This document shows, piece after piece, positions 33,800-43,151 of a stretch of 64,000 nucleotides of DNA (the stretch's first letter is position 1; each line of letters begins with the position of its first letter). Under the pieces are notes generated by a model, which saw only the letters and a list, made by a program, of their open reading frames with translations, made no database searches and was not told the origin of the DNA. Made by a program: the position numbers and the translations under genes. The stretch covers positions 22,433 through 86,432 of the forward strand of contig JAFZKD010000110.1 in NCBI GenBank assembly GCA_017553785.1. Direction: 5' to 3'. This stretch comes from Muribaculaceae bacterium (lineage in GTDB: Bacteria; Bacteroidota; Bacteroidia; Bacteroidales; Muribaculaceae).

Positions 33800-34212
33800 A
33801 ATGGAAAAGTACATGTTGGGTGTGGTGTGCAAAGATACTAATATTTCATTTAAGGTGGTTACTGACTCCATCCTCATGGAGGTGTGAATGAGGCAAAGTT
33901 GCTCGGTGGCGACTGAATATCAGGTTTTGAAGTTGTTGAGCTAAAGGTCTGAAAAATAAACATTTGGTTTTTTGCTTCATTTCAAGAAGTGGAAATTTAC
34001 GGAATTTTTATAAGTTTTTGTCAAAAAATTTTTTTTTCTCAAGTGATTAGTCTACTTTTGCAGCAAAATTAAGAACCTTTGGCTCGTTTAATAAAATGAA
34101 ACTGTGCTTATTACCATCGGGATGCCTCGGTTTTATTAATCGTGTTTAACACCTTGAAGTCATTTGTCAACGTTTTCTTAATATATATTATTTACTTTCA
34201 GACATTTAGTTT
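33800..34212. promoter_or_regulatory. Divergent intergenic region
   Basis: Holds the minus-strand box TATCTTTG (33837-33830) and the plus-strand box TACTTTTG (34053-34060), the latter preceded at 19-20 bases by a run of T. The C10 protease transcript would have a leader of about 145 bases. AT-rich; no coding sequence. Confidence 0.5.
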
Positions 34213-35940
34213 ATGAAGAAATTTTTATTTTTAATGGCAGTGTGTGCGTTATTCACGCAAAACATCAATGCCAAGAGTGTTTCTGTTGAACAGGCCATGG
34301 CTATTGCCAAGCAGTTCGGTCAGGCGCAGCCTATGCTCAAGGCTGGTGCTCAAGCCGATTTGAAATTGGGCTATACCGCTATGAACATGAAGGGTATGAA
34401 TGACTTCTATGTGTTCAATCGTGGTAACAATCAGGGTTTCGTGATCGTTGCTGGTGACGATTTGTCAACGCCCGTCTTGGGTTACAGCGACAAGGGTTCG
34501 TTCAATTACAATGAGGCACCTGAGGCCTTGCAGCTCATGCTCAAGGAGTATCAAACTTACATGGAATGGTTGCGTCTTAATCCCAAGGATGCCCAGGCTC
34601 CCCGCATCACCTATGACCTGCAGCCCTACGGTGTGTATCCCATCTGTGGTGAGGTTCACTGGCATCAGTTCCCTCCCTACAACAATAACTGCCCGCGTTC
34701 ATCACATGCTTTGACCAGCAATGGCCGTTGCTATGCTGGTTGCGTTCCCGTGGCCTTCTCAACAATCATGAAGGGTCTGAGACATCCCTACAAGGGCTTT
34801 GGCGAGAACCGCTATACCTATATGTTGGATGGCAATGAGATGACCGCATATGCCAAATTTGATGACTACTCTTACAATTACACCAAAATGAAAAATGGCT
34901 ATGGAGAGTATCAAAGCGCACCGGAGGCATCTGAACTGGTTTATGAGGTAGGTGTTGCCTTCCATACCATCTATTCGGGCGAGAGCAGTGACGCTCTCCT
35001 TAGGAATGTCTTCAGAGGCATGATCGCATTCTTTGACTATAACGCCAATATCCAGTACGTTCAAAAGTCCAGCTACGAATATAACGTACAGGCTTGGTAT
35101 GACATGATGTATAACGAGATCGACAATGGCCGTCCCATTTATTACATGGGCTATAGGACTATCGACAATAGCGGTAACCCCTGCAACGTTGGTCACGCCT
35201 TCGTGCTCGATGGCTATGACAGCAACGGTAAGGTACACGTGAACTGGGGCTTCCAGCCTGAGGAATACAACACCTACTTTGACTGGGAACTGCTGTCGCC
35301 GAGGAGCAACTATGACTACGATGCCTATGCTTCTGGCTTTAACGCCAATCAGGCTGCCATCATCGGCATCTGCCCCGATACCACTGGCATTGGCGGTGTT
35401 GTCGTTAAGAACGTGAATTTGGTGGCCGACACCATGCCCGCCAACGACTTGCGCGCTACTATCGATATTCAGTCCCTGAGCGGTGTATGGAATGGTACCT
35501 TGAGGTATGGTATCGTTTCCAAGAACTCTGATGGTTCCTACAGCTCCGTTTATTCCTCCACAGCCAGTGTTCAGATCGACGAGGACTACGGTATCGCAAC
35601 TATCGACATGAGCGGAGCCTATAATCTCACCAACGGCCGCACCTACTACATTGTAGTCTGGACTCCTTACTTCAACTACAGCTATGATTGGATGTGGTTC
35701 CTCGATGATCCCGTGCCCTTTACCGTTGGCGATTGGGTAACTCCTCCCGATCCCCAGTTCATCTTGGGTGACGTGAACAATGACGGTGATGTGACGATTG
35801 CCGACGTTACAGCTCTGATTGACTATCTGTTGGGTGCAGAAGCTCCTACTGTAGAAGAACTTCCTGCAGCCGACATGAACGGTGACGGTGTTATCACCAT
35901 CGCTGATGTTACTGCAATAATCGATTTCCTGCTGGGTTGA
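34213..35940 (+). CDS. C10-family (streptopain-like) cysteine protease with dockerin
   Basis: A 575-residue secreted protease (signal MKKFLFLMAVCALFTQNINA). The propeptide-like region (about 25-120, SVSVEQAMAIAKQFGQ, NNQGFVIVAGDD, PVLGYSDKGSF) is the usual inhibitory prodomain. The catalytic Cys is residue 177 in YAGCVPVAFSTIMKGL and the catalytic His is residue 328 in VGHAFVLDGYDSNGKVHVNWG. A dockerin ends the protein (about 515-575: GDVNNDGDVTIADVTALID and ADMNGDGVITIADVTAIID). In the family the prodomain is removed by self-cleavage. Relatives include SpeB and Porphyromonas PrtT. A strong hairpin terminator follows at once. Confidence 0.9.
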   Translation: MKKFLFLMAVCALFTQNINAKSVSVEQAMAIAKQFGQAQPMLKAGAQADLKLGYTAMNMKGMNDFYVFNRGNNQGFVIVAGDDLSTPVLGYSDKGSFNYNEAPEALQLMLKEYQTYMEWLRLNPKDAQAPRITYDLQPYGVYPICGEVHWHQFPPYNNNCPRSSHALTSNGRCYAGCVPVAFSTIMKGLRHPYKGFGENRYTYMLDGNEMTAYAKFDDYSYNYTKMKNGYGEYQSAPEASELVYEVGVAFHTIYSGESSDALLRNVFRGMIAFFDYNANIQYVQKSSYEYNVQAWYDMMYNEIDNGRPIYYMGYRTIDNSGNPCNVGHAFVLDGYDSNGKVHVNWGFQPEEYNTYFDWELLSPRSNYDYDAYASGFNANQAAIIGICPDTTGIGGVVVKNVNLVADTMPANDLRATIDIQSLSGVWNGTLRYGIVSKNSDGSYSSVYSSTASVQIDEDYGIATIDMSGAYNLTNGRTYYIVVWTPYFNYSYDWMWFLDDPVPFTVGDWVTPPDPQFILGDVNNDGDVTIADVTALIDYLLGAEAPTVEELPAADMNGDGVITIADVTAIIDFLLG

Positions 35941-35981
35941 TAATTATCCGCTTACCTTTTTGAAAAGGTTTCCTAGAATAA

Positions 35982-36018
35982 ATTATTCCTTCAAAGTGTC
36001 ATGCTTTGAAGGAATAAT
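35982..36018 (+). terminator. Terminator of the C10 protease gene
   Basis: Perfect 15-bp stem ATTATTCCTTCAAAG / CTTTGAAGGAATAAT with a 7-base loop, followed by T-rich sequence. Just beyond it, TATATTTG (36021-36028) is a -7 box for the next gene. Confidence 0.85.
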
Positions 36019-36123
36019 TGTATATTTGTCATCGGGTAACCAAAGGACAATGGGTTTTGACCAGGTGCTCTCGTTGTTCCTTAAACCGACCTGTAAATAT
36101 TTCAGAACCTTTAACAGTTGACG

Positions 36124-37251
36124 ATGATGAGACGATATGGAATGATTGTTGCGTTGATGCTGCTGGGAACGGCATCACTCTTCTCCCAGTCCCACAAAAC
36201 GCTTCGCGAGTGGGGCTTCCCGACAGGAATATTCCCGACAGGCCAATATAACGCCATTACCGATGTGCCTGGCGTGACAGTGGGCCATGTGACTCTCATC
36301 GAGGGCGACAGCATCCGTACGGGAGTGACCGCCATTGTACCGCATCGGGGCGACATTTTCCGCAACAAGGTGCCGGCAGCCATCTATGTCGGTAACGGTT
36401 TCGGCAAGTTGTCGGGTGTGACTCAGGTGCGTGAACTCGGCAACATCGAGACCCCGGTTATCCTCACCAACACACTCAGCGTGGCGGCTGGTATCGAGGG
36501 CGTTGTGCGTTACACGCTCATGCAACCCGGCCATGAGCGCGAGAACTCGGTAAATGCCGTGGTAGGCGAGACCAATGACGGACGCTTGAACGACACCCGT
36601 GGCATGCACGTCACGCCTCAAATGGTCATCGACGCCATCAACAAGGCGCATGGCGGTCCGGTGGAACAGGGAAATGTAGGTGCAGGAACAGGCACTATCT
36701 GCTTTGGTTTCAAGGGTGGCATCGGCACCTCATCGAGGGTGTTGCCCGAGTCGCTGGGCGGTTACACCATCGGCGTGCTTGTCCAGACCAACTATGGGGG
36801 TATCCTTGAGATTGACGGTGTACAGGTGGGTCAGCGGTTGCAAAAGCACGATTTCATCAATCATGTGCGCAAAACCGAGAACGTGGACGGCTCATGCATG
36901 ATGGTTGTCATCACCGATGCCCCGCTTGACTCCCGCAATCTGGAACGTGTCGCCAAACGCGCCATGATGGGCATGGCCAAGACCGGAGGCATTGCCTCGA
37001 ATGGCAGTGGTGACTATGTGATCGCCATGTCGGTCGCCCCTGGGAACCTCATCCCTGACAAAGCCAAGATGATTACCTCTACCGTTCTGGCCAACAGCGA
37101 GATGTCATCCATCTTTGCCGCGACTATCGAGGCGACCGCCGAAGCTCTTTGGAACTCCTTGTTCATGGCCGAACCGATGACGGGCCGCAACGGCTATCAT
37201 GTCGATGCCCTGCCAGTCGAGCAGGTACTGGAGATGTTGCGTAATCGCTAA
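36124..37251 (+). CDS. P1-family (DmpA-like) self-processing aminopeptidase
   Basis: A 375-residue N-terminal nucleophile peptidase, exported by a signal peptide (RRYGMIVALMLLGTASLFSQ). It matches DmpA/BapA family landmarks: NAITDVPGVTVGHVTL, GVTAIVPH, NGFGKLSGV, GVGAGTGT-like NVGAGTGTICFGFKGGIG and VLVQTNYGG. The self-cleavage site should be Gly-Ser in VDGSCMMVVITDAPL (about 254-268), the Ser becoming the nucleophile. Such enzymes remove N-terminal D- or L-residues or act on beta-peptides. An in-frame TTG at 36118 is a weaker start. The next gene follows 15 bases later, suggesting an operon. Confidence 0.9.
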   Translation: MMRRYGMIVALMLLGTASLFSQSHKTLREWGFPTGIFPTGQYNAITDVPGVTVGHVTLIEGDSIRTGVTAIVPHRGDIFRNKVPAAIYVGNGFGKLSGVTQVRELGNIETPVILTNTLSVAAGIEGVVRYTLMQPGHERENSVNAVVGETNDGRLNDTRGMHVTPQMVIDAINKAHGGPVEQGNVGAGTGTICFGFKGGIGTSSRVLPESLGGYTIGVLVQTNYGGILEIDGVQVGQRLQKHDFINHVRKTENVDGSCMMVVITDAPLDSRNLERVAKRAMMGMAKTGGIASNGSGDYVIAMSVAPGNLIPDKAKMITSTVLANSEMSSIFAATIEATAEALWNSLFMAEPMTGRNGYHVDALPVEQVLEMLRNR

Positions 37252-37266
37252 AAAGTGAATGAAGGT

Positions 37267-38838
37267 ATGAAAAAAGTAAGGCTTTTGAGATTGTGGGGCG
37301 CCATTGTGATGGCATTGTTGTTGGCGCTTGTAGTGAAAGCTGGTGAAACCGTGCGCGTCGGTATTGCCTGGCAGCCAAACGAGAGGAGTTATGATAGAGC
37401 CATCCTTTCCATTGAGCAGGCCGGTGGCGAGGCGGTGATTTTACCCCAACTGCGCCCGGCGGGATTTGAATACGACGGCTTGGCGTTGTGCCCGAACTAT
37501 GTCGATGAAAGTGGTGTCCTGTATCAGCAGTATGCCGACATCGTCAAGCGCGACACCTATCATGGCACCGATGCCGATGACTTGTTGGCGGGTGTGCAGG
37601 CGGTCGTTTTCTTGGGCGGCGGCGATATCAGCCCAACGCTGTTTGCCGTTCCGCAGGCTTGGCACGGCATAGCTGACGACAGTCCTGCTAATGCCACACG
37701 CGACGTGTCGGAATACCTCACGATGACCTACTGCTTGGATCATGACATCCCTGTCTTGGGCCTATGCCGCGGTATGCAGATGCTGGGTGTTGTGTCGGGA
37801 GCGCCCCTCATCCAGGATTTACCGACTTATTTTGACAGTTTTGGCCAGGAGTACCATTACCTGCACCGCATGCAACGTGATGCCGACGGTAACCGTTACT
37901 ACACGCCGCACGATGTGCAGGTGACCGACCAATCCTCGCTGCTCTATGCCATTAGCGGCTCAGACATCATCCATAATGTGCCCTCCTGGCATCATCAGGT
38001 GGTGGGCGACGTCACTGGCACGCCGTTGCGAGTCACTGGCATCACATCTACCGATGGCGTGGACATCATCGAAGCCATTGAGCGTACCGATAAACACTTT
38101 GCCCTTGGTGTCCAATACCATCCCGAGGAAGCCATCCGCAAGGACTTGACGGACCAACCCGATGCCAACCGATTCATGCCGCTTGAAGAGGCCGTCAAAT
38201 ACTTTACAGCATTGATTGACCATGCCCAAGAAGGCCGGAAATTCATCAATGGCCGTGCCTATACCCGTTCTGACACCACCGTTTACCCCAAAACAGCCGA
38301 GGAATGCTACAATTTCTTCGCTGTCTTGGGCCGTGCCGAGCAAGGCTCGTTAGATGGCGCTGCCGCCGAGTTGTCGCTCTTGTTGAACCTGTATGAGCGC
38401 CGCCATCCCGACGCTGGAGACGTGTCCATCCAGGAAGTTGCCAAATGGGCGACCGAGTGCGGCTGGTTTGCCCATGCCAGTCGTCGCTGGGAGAAAACCG
38501 CCACACCCGAGTATTTGGAGGTAGCACGAAATATCTTGGGCGGGAACCGCGTCTTGCCCCCGAACATCGTCGAGCATGACTGCCGTGAGGATTTGGCCTA
38601 TATCGAGACCGACGGCGTCCGTTACAGCCCCTATCAGAACGACAAATATGTGAGTGGTGTGACGGTGGTGTATCAGGCCCCGGTGCATGAGCACAACGGC
38701 AGGAAATTCGGCTTCAGTCATCCCGTGCACTGGATTTTCTACAGTTTCCCTGCTGCCAAGAGCGATCCCTTCGGTTCTCTGTGCGACGAGGGCTGTGGCC
38801 ATGAGAACGTGAACAGCGAGACGGATATCGTCAGGTGA
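37267..38838 (+). CDS. C26 glutamine amidotransferase-like hydrolase fused to a SleB-like domain
   Basis: A 523-residue exported protein (signal LLRLWGAIVMALLLALVVKA). Residues about 30-325 form a class I glutamine amidotransferase fold of peptidase family C26, with the nucleophile Cys167 in VLGLCRGMQML and the His/Glu pair in GVQYHPEEAI (His285). Relatives hydrolyse gamma-glutamyl bonds. Residues about 340-500 resemble cell-wall hydrolase SleB domains: FAVLGRAEQGSLDGAAAEL fits the AExxGxxxGxxA motif with the catalytic Glu, and YLEVARNILGGNRVLPPNIV fits the later conserved part. The joint architecture suggests peptidoglycan or peptide turnover. The ATG at 37267 is chosen; a GTG at 37255 is in frame. 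Confidence 0.8.
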   Translation: MKKVRLLRLWGAIVMALLLALVVKAGETVRVGIAWQPNERSYDRAILSIEQAGGEAVILPQLRPAGFEYDGLALCPNYVDESGVLYQQYADIVKRDTYHGTDADDLLAGVQAVVFLGGGDISPTLFAVPQAWHGIADDSPANATRDVSEYLTMTYCLDHDIPVLGLCRGMQMLGVVSGAPLIQDLPTYFDSFGQEYHYLHRMQRDADGNRYYTPHDVQVTDQSSLLYAISGSDIIHNVPSWHHQVVGDVTGTPLRVTGITSTDGVDIIEAIERTDKHFALGVQYHPEEAIRKDLTDQPDANRFMPLEEAVKYFTALIDHAQEGRKFINGRAYTRSDTTVYPKTAEECYNFFAVLGRAEQGSLDGAAAELSLLLNLYERRHPDAGDVSIQEVAKWATECGWFAHASRRWEKTATPEYLEVARNILGGNRVLPPNIVEHDCREDLAYIETDGVRYSPYQNDKYVSGVTVVYQAPVHEHNGRKFGFSHPVHWIFYSFPAAKSDPFGSLCDEGCGHENVNSETDIVR

Positions 38839-38869
38839 GCCGATTCCTGTACAAGTCCTTAATGTAAGA

Positions 38870-40627
38870 TTACAGTAGCATCAAGGGCATCTCTAAAGGA
38901 GTTTCCTTAAAGAAGAATTTAGCTAATTGATTGATAGTTAACTGCATGTCGGTTTCCCTACCACGGGTAACACGTCGGGCAGAGCCTTCGCCGATAGCAT
39001 AGCAACCATTGTTCTCGCTGATGTGGAGATCACCGGTGACCTCCAGAATGAGCGATATGTCAGTATGGGTAGCGGCGTAGTGCTGCAGGGCTTTCATGAC
39101 ATTGATGACTCGTGCCATGCCCTTGTAGTGTGGCTTGACAAGGTAATATGATTTGTCGAGTCGGCTATAGGTTTCCAGCGTCTCCCACGACTGTTGGTCC
39201 TGTAACAGCACACTGGGACGGCTTTGCTGCCATTGGTCATAGGTCTCAAAACCACGTTCTATCACATCATTGTCCTGTACTGGGCAGGTGCCTACTTGGG
39301 CATAACCAAGTTTCTCGTAAAAATCCTGCAAACTGTCCTGTTCAATGAGCAGGCAGGCGAATACCTTGCCCCGGCACAATAATTGACGATGCATGAGCTT
39401 GAACAGTCGTGCCATCAGGTGCTGGCCACGGAATTCAGGCAATGTGCCCACAGCATATAGATAGACGACATCCATCAATTGGCCGTGATACAGCAACCGA
39501 TAGGGCAGTGCTTGTGCCGATGACACGATTTGTCCCTGCTGGCTGCGGCAATAGTTCCCTGATGGGTCATATATGCGCGTGAAGAAGATGTCTAGAGCCT
39601 CGTCACGGTCGTTGAACACCGTTTTCATCAGCTGGCGCACACCGTCGTGTTTCATTTCCTCGACTTTGGCAGACTGCTCAGGGTTGGCCACGGCGCGGTC
39701 TTTCATAATATGATAGGCGGGATGGTAAGACGACTTGGCGCGCCGCAGCCCGGGCAGACCCATGTCTTCCTCTAGGTTGATATAGGTGTATTGCTCTGGA
39801 ATCTGCTTCATGAATTCGTGTCGCACGACTGTATAAACGCCCTTGTAGTTGATGTCGCCCTTCTCGACGCATAGGTCAAAAGTGTTGGCATTGATGGGCA
39901 CACCATAGGTGAATGCCACCATTTTTCCATCGACAAACACAGCCCCGCCAATGGCCCCAAAACGGTTCCAGTTGTCAAACACATAACTGATTGACTCATG
40001 TTCCATCACGTTGCTGTCAGACCCTTGGATATGACCTAAGGCCTCGGCATTATCGCTCCACTGCTGCAGCAGTTCAAGGCATTGGGGAAATAGGTCAGGT
40101 TCAAGGGGACGGTACTCGTGGTTGGGATAAAAACGTGGGAATTGGTAAAGGTGTTGCCGTTTAGGGCGCATTTCCTTACCCTCGAGTGAGATGATTTTCT
40201 CTCTCAAACAGATGTAGTCGTAGCGTTCGGTCAGCGGCTGGGAAAACTCAAACTCCCCTGGGAATGTGCGTTGAAGGAACTGGATTTCCCACTGGTTGAG
40301 ATTGGTGATGCTGAAGGGCAGATGATGGGCATAGGATTCATCTTTCAACATGCTCACAATCCGGCCGAGACAGCCTTCGCCAGTGAGTGATAGGCGAGGG
40401 TGCTCTGCATTGGCGGGGACGGGTGGCAGAGGCATGGTGTGGGTGAATTGTCCGTCATAGACGAAACGCAGCACCAGATGCCCCTCGACGATGGCATATT
40501 CCAGCCCATACTGGTTCCAGGTGAGCAGGTTCACGCTGCTCCACTCGCAACCTTGAACGTCTTCCCACCGCAGGTACCCGTTGATAACATCCAGATCCTC
40601 GAAGCCAACCCTCTTATATGCTGTCAC
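38870..40627 (-). CDS. DUF2156 (LPG-synthase C-like) plus GNAT/Eis-like acetyltransferase fusion
   Basis: A 585-residue cytoplasmic protein of two acyltransferase-type halves. The first (about 10-300) matches the DUF2156/LPG_synthase_C group (LLTWNQYGLEYAIVEGHLVL ... NRFGAIGGAVFVDGKMVAFT ... YTYINLEEDMGLPGLRRAK). The second (about 320-480) is a GNAT domain with the acetyl-CoA motif VGTLPEFRGQHLMARLF (about 388-404). The last 100 residues (LEVTGDLHISENNGCYAIG) look like the SCP2-type tail of Eis proteins. The acceptor substrate is unknown. In relatives I remember, these halves are separate genes. It converges with the C26 gene. Confidence 0.82.
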   Translation of the reverse strand: MTAYKRVGFEDLDVINGYLRWEDVQGCEWSSVNLLTWNQYGLEYAIVEGHLVLRFVYDGQFTHTMPLPPVPANAEHPRLSLTGEGCLGRIVSMLKDESYAHHLPFSITNLNQWEIQFLQRTFPGEFEFSQPLTERYDYICLREKIISLEGKEMRPKRQHLYQFPRFYPNHEYRPLEPDLFPQCLELLQQWSDNAEALGHIQGSDSNVMEHESISYVFDNWNRFGAIGGAVFVDGKMVAFTYGVPINANTFDLCVEKGDINYKGVYTVVRHEFMKQIPEQYTYINLEEDMGLPGLRRAKSSYHPAYHIMKDRAVANPEQSAKVEEMKHDGVRQLMKTVFNDRDEALDIFFTRIYDPSGNYCRSQQGQIVSSAQALPYRLLYHGQLMDVVYLYAVGTLPEFRGQHLMARLFKLMHRQLLCRGKVFACLLIEQDSLQDFYEKLGYAQVGTCPVQDNDVIERGFETYDQWQQSRPSVLLQDQQSWETLETYSRLDKSYYLVKPHYKGMARVINVMKALQHYAATHTDISLILEVTGDLHISENNGCYAIGEGSARRVTRGRETDMQLTINQLAKFFFKETPLEMPLMLL

Positions 40628-40793
40628 AGTCTCTTTTGCACTTTAAAATTTGGTCATAGTGCGATGCACCATAATATGTTTTGTGGGACAAAAGTAATAT
40701 TTTCCCTCTAAAGGAAAGCGCTTTTCTTCATCATTAGGTGTAATAATCAAGAATTCTGTGTATATTTGCCTCAATTTCTGATTTACATGATAT
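40628..40793. promoter_or_regulatory. Divergent promoter region
   Basis: TACTTTTG on the minus strand (40696-40689) and TATATTTG on the plus strand (40761-40768) are -7 boxes for the acetyltransferase fusion and the rhodanese gene. No convincing -33 boxes. Confidence 0.5.
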
Positions 40794-41234
40794 ATGGTAA
40801 TGATAACATTGATGCTTAATTTGAAGTCCATGTTGTTGCTGGCGGTAGTGACGATAATCGCTGTCTCGTGTGCCAAGATGATTGGTCGGAGCCACAACAG
40901 GCCATTGGCGATTGACACCTATTCAAATGTGGGTGTTGACGAATTCCAAAATCTGATTGCTAACCCCAGTGTTCAATTGCTTGACGTGCGTTCACAGGAC
41001 GAGTTTGATGATGGACACATCGCTGGTGCTGTTCTTGTGGATGTGAATGATACCGCTTTTGTCGAGAATGCAAAAGCCGTGCTTGACCCCCAGAGAGAGG
41101 TGGCTGTCTATTGCCGCAGCGGACGTCGCAGTGCACGTGCTGCGGGCCTGCTGGCCGCTCAAGGGATGAAAGTGACCAACCTGGAGGGCGGTGTCATCGC
41201 TTGGCAGGATGCCGGCAAATCACTCGTGAAATGA
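40794..41234 (+). CDS. Rhodanese-like sulfurtransferase, membrane or lipid anchored
   Basis: A 146-residue single rhodanese domain. The active-site loop is VYCRSGRRSARAAG (Cys about 107), with LLDVRSQDEFDDGHIAGA before it and NLEGGVIAWQDAG after it. The N-terminus is hydrophobic and may contain a lipobox (TIIAVSC, then AK), so the domain probably faces the periplasm. It transfers sulfane sulfur; the partner is unknown. Several in-frame ATGs at the N-terminus leave the start uncertain. Its stop overlaps the next start by four bases (ATGA), coupling the two genes. Confidence 0.85.
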   Translation: MVMITLMLNLKSMLLLAVVTIIAVSCAKMIGRSHNRPLAIDTYSNVGVDEFQNLIANPSVQLLDVRSQDEFDDGHIAGAVLVDVNDTAFVENAKAVLDPQREVAVYCRSGRRSARAAGLLAAQGMKVTNLEGGVIAWQDAGKSLVK

Positions 41235-41641
41235 TGCGGCGCAAGCACTACAATGTGGTGGCTGCCGTTATCGAGGTCGATGGCAAGGTGCTGTGCATGC
41301 AGCGCGGGGTGACTCGTTATACCTACACCAGTCACCTATGGGAATTTCCGGGCGGCAAGGTAGAGGAAGGAGAGACCCCTGAGCAAGCCTTGCATCGGGA
41401 GTTGCTCGAGGAGATGGATCTTGATGTCGAGGTCCATGAGCACCTCGCCATAGTAACGCATGGCTATCCCGACTTCATCATCACGCTTGCGGCCTATCGC
41501 TGCACTGCCTCCACGACCGATTTCACCATGCGTGAACATGCCGCTAGCCGCTGGCTGCCTTGGGAGGAACTGACGTCACTCCCCTGGTGTGCCGCCGACG
41601 AAAAACTCATATTGAAGTTTGAAAATACCTCTAAACTTTAA
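41231..41641 (+). CDS. NUDIX hydrolase, MutT-like
   Basis: A 136-residue NUDIX pyrophosphohydrolase. The NUDIX box is GGKVEEGETPEQALHRELLE, followed by E-MDLDV, where the usual Gly after REUXEE is replaced. Length and the WEFPGGK start are typical of MutT/8-oxo-dGTP diphosphatases that clean the nucleotide pool, but other nucleotide substrates are possible. The ATG at 41231 overlaps the rhodanese stop; the longer frame from 41111 runs inside the rhodanese gene and is rejected. Confidence 0.88.
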   Translation: MMRRKHYNVVAAVIEVDGKVLCMQRGVTRYTYTSHLWEFPGGKVEEGETPEQALHRELLEEMDLDVEVHEHLAIVTHGYPDFIITLAAYRCTASTTDFTMREHAASRWLPWEELTSLPWCAADEKLILKFENTSKL

Positions 41642-41652
41642 ACTCTAAACTA

Positions 41653-41688
41653 AAAAATAGCGCTTCATCAGTGAAGCGCCATTTTTTT
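41653..41688. terminator. Bidirectional terminator
   Basis: GCGCTTCA/TGAAGCGC stem with TCAG loop, flanked by AAAAAA and TTTTTTT, between convergent genes. Confidence 0.85.
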
Positions 41689-42883
41689 AAGCCTCTAGAT
41701 CGATGTTGAATTGCTCATGCCAGGGCAATCCCTGCTTGTTGAGCACCTCCAGGAACGGATCGGGATCAAACTCCTCGACGTTGTGAACGCCTGGTTTCTT
41801 CCACAGTCCCTTGAGGAACATCATGGCGCCAGTCATGGCGGGAACGCCCGTCGTGTAGCTCACGGCCTGCATGCCGGTCTCCTCGTATGCCTTGTGGTGG
41901 TCACAATTATTATAGATGTAGTAAGTCAGCGGCTTGCCTTCCTTGTCGGTACCGCTGATGCGGCAGCCGATGCTGGTCTCTCCGGTGTAGTTCACGCCTA
42001 GATCCTGCGGATTGGGAAGCACTGCTTTTAGGAATTGCAGCGGCACGATTTCCATGCCATGATAGTTGATGGGCTCGATGCTGGCCATGCCGATGTCTTG
42101 AATGACGCGCAGGTGGGTGAGGTACTCCTCGCCGAATGTCATCCAGAACCGTGCTCGCTTGATGGTCGGGAAGTTGATGACCAGCGACTCCAGTTCCTCG
42201 TGGTACATGAGATAACTCTCGCGCGGACCGATCATCGGATAGGTGAGGGGCTTATGGATTTCCAGCGCGCCTGTCTCAACCCACTTGCCGTTTTCCCAAT
42301 AACGGCCTTTCTGGGTGATTTCGCGGATGTTGATTTCGGGATTGAAATTGGTGGCGAAAGCCTTGCCGTGATTACCGGCATTGCAGTCCACGATGTCGAG
42401 GGTGTGCATCTCGCCGAAGTGATGCTTGGCGGCATAGGCGGTATAGACACCACTCACGCCCGGGTCAAAGCCACAGCCCAGAATGGCGGTCAGGCCGGCC
42501 TGCTCGAAGCGCTCACGATAGGCCCATTGCCAACTGTACTCGAAGTGGGCCTCATCACGCGGCTCATAGTTGGCTGTGTCGAGGTAGTGTACACCGCACT
42601 TGAGGCACGCCTCCATGATGGTCAGGTCCTGATAGGGCAGGGCCAGGTTGATGACCATGTCGGGGCGATGGCGTTCCAACAGGGCGACGAGCTGGTCCAC
42701 GTCATCTGCATCCACCTGGTCGGTGGTGATGTTGGGTTTGCCGATGGCTCGTGCCACGGCGTCACATTTGGCGCGGTTGCGCGATGCAATCACGATCTCG
42801 TTAAACACGTCAGGGTTTTGCGCGCATTTGTGGGCGCACACGGTGCCGACACCACCGCATCCGATAATAATGACTTTGCTCAT
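41687..42883 (-). CDS. Carboxynorspermidine dehydrogenase (saccharopine dehydrogenase family)
   Basis: A 398-residue NADPH enzyme of the saccharopine dehydrogenase family. The N-terminal Rossmann motif is VIIIGCGGVGTVCAHKCA, and YLDTANYEPRDEAHFEY, ILGCGFDPGVSGVYTAYA and SYLMYHEELESLV are typical of the carboxynorspermidine synthase (Lys1-like) branch. That enzyme condenses aspartate semialdehyde with a diamine in the alternative spermidine pathway of gut Bacteroidetes. The ATG at 42883 starts directly at the Rossmann strand; the longer frame to 42949 overlaps the promoter. A carboxynorspermidine decarboxylase gene would be the expected partner but is not in this window. Confidence 0.9.
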   Translation of the reverse strand: MSKVIIIGCGGVGTVCAHKCAQNPDVFNEIVIASRNRAKCDAVARAIGKPNITTDQVDADDVDQLVALLERHRPDMVINLALPYQDLTIMEACLKCGVHYLDTANYEPRDEAHFEYSWQWAYRERFEQAGLTAILGCGFDPGVSGVYTAYAAKHHFGEMHTLDIVDCNAGNHGKAFATNFNPEINIREITQKGRYWENGKWVETGALEIHKPLTYPMIGPRESYLMYHEELESLVINFPTIKRARFWMTFGEEYLTHLRVIQDIGMASIEPINYHGMEIVPLQFLKAVLPNPQDLGVNYTGETSIGCRISGTDKEGKPLTYYIYNNCDHHKAYEETGMQAVSYTTGVPAMTGAMMFLKGLWKKPGVHNVEEFDPDPFLEVLNKQGLPWHEQFNIDLEA

Positions 42884-42918
42884 AGTGATGTATCTGTCTC
42901 TTGTTTCATTCTTTCCCG

Positions 42919-42950
42919 CAAATGTACAATAGTTTTGGTGAAAACGCAAT
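42919..42950 (-). promoter_or_regulatory. Carboxynorspermidine dehydrogenase promoter
   Basis: Minus-strand TACATTTG (42926-42919) with ATTG (42950-42947) 20 bases upstream. Confidence 0.6.
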
Positions 42951-43088
42951 TTTTTCAGTATGAATTACGCTAAATGCAGCCAATTGATGAGGATTTGTTT
43001 ATTGAATCCTCGCCTCAGCGCCTTTTGGCTGTAGCAAGGGGTGCGGTCTCCCGGTTTGTCTATAAAAAAAGTGAAATTATCTATCTTT

Positions 43089-43120
43089 TTTGTCACATAT
43101 CAAGCATTTATTTACCTTTG
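43089..43120 (+). promoter_or_regulatory. Promoter of the outer-membrane barrel gene
   Basis: TTTG (43089-43092), 20-base spacer, TACCTTTG (43113-43120): full match to the consensus, 31 bases before the ATG. Confidence 0.75.
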
Positions 43121-43151
43121 CGGCAAATATCACACGATAGAGTTGAAAGAC

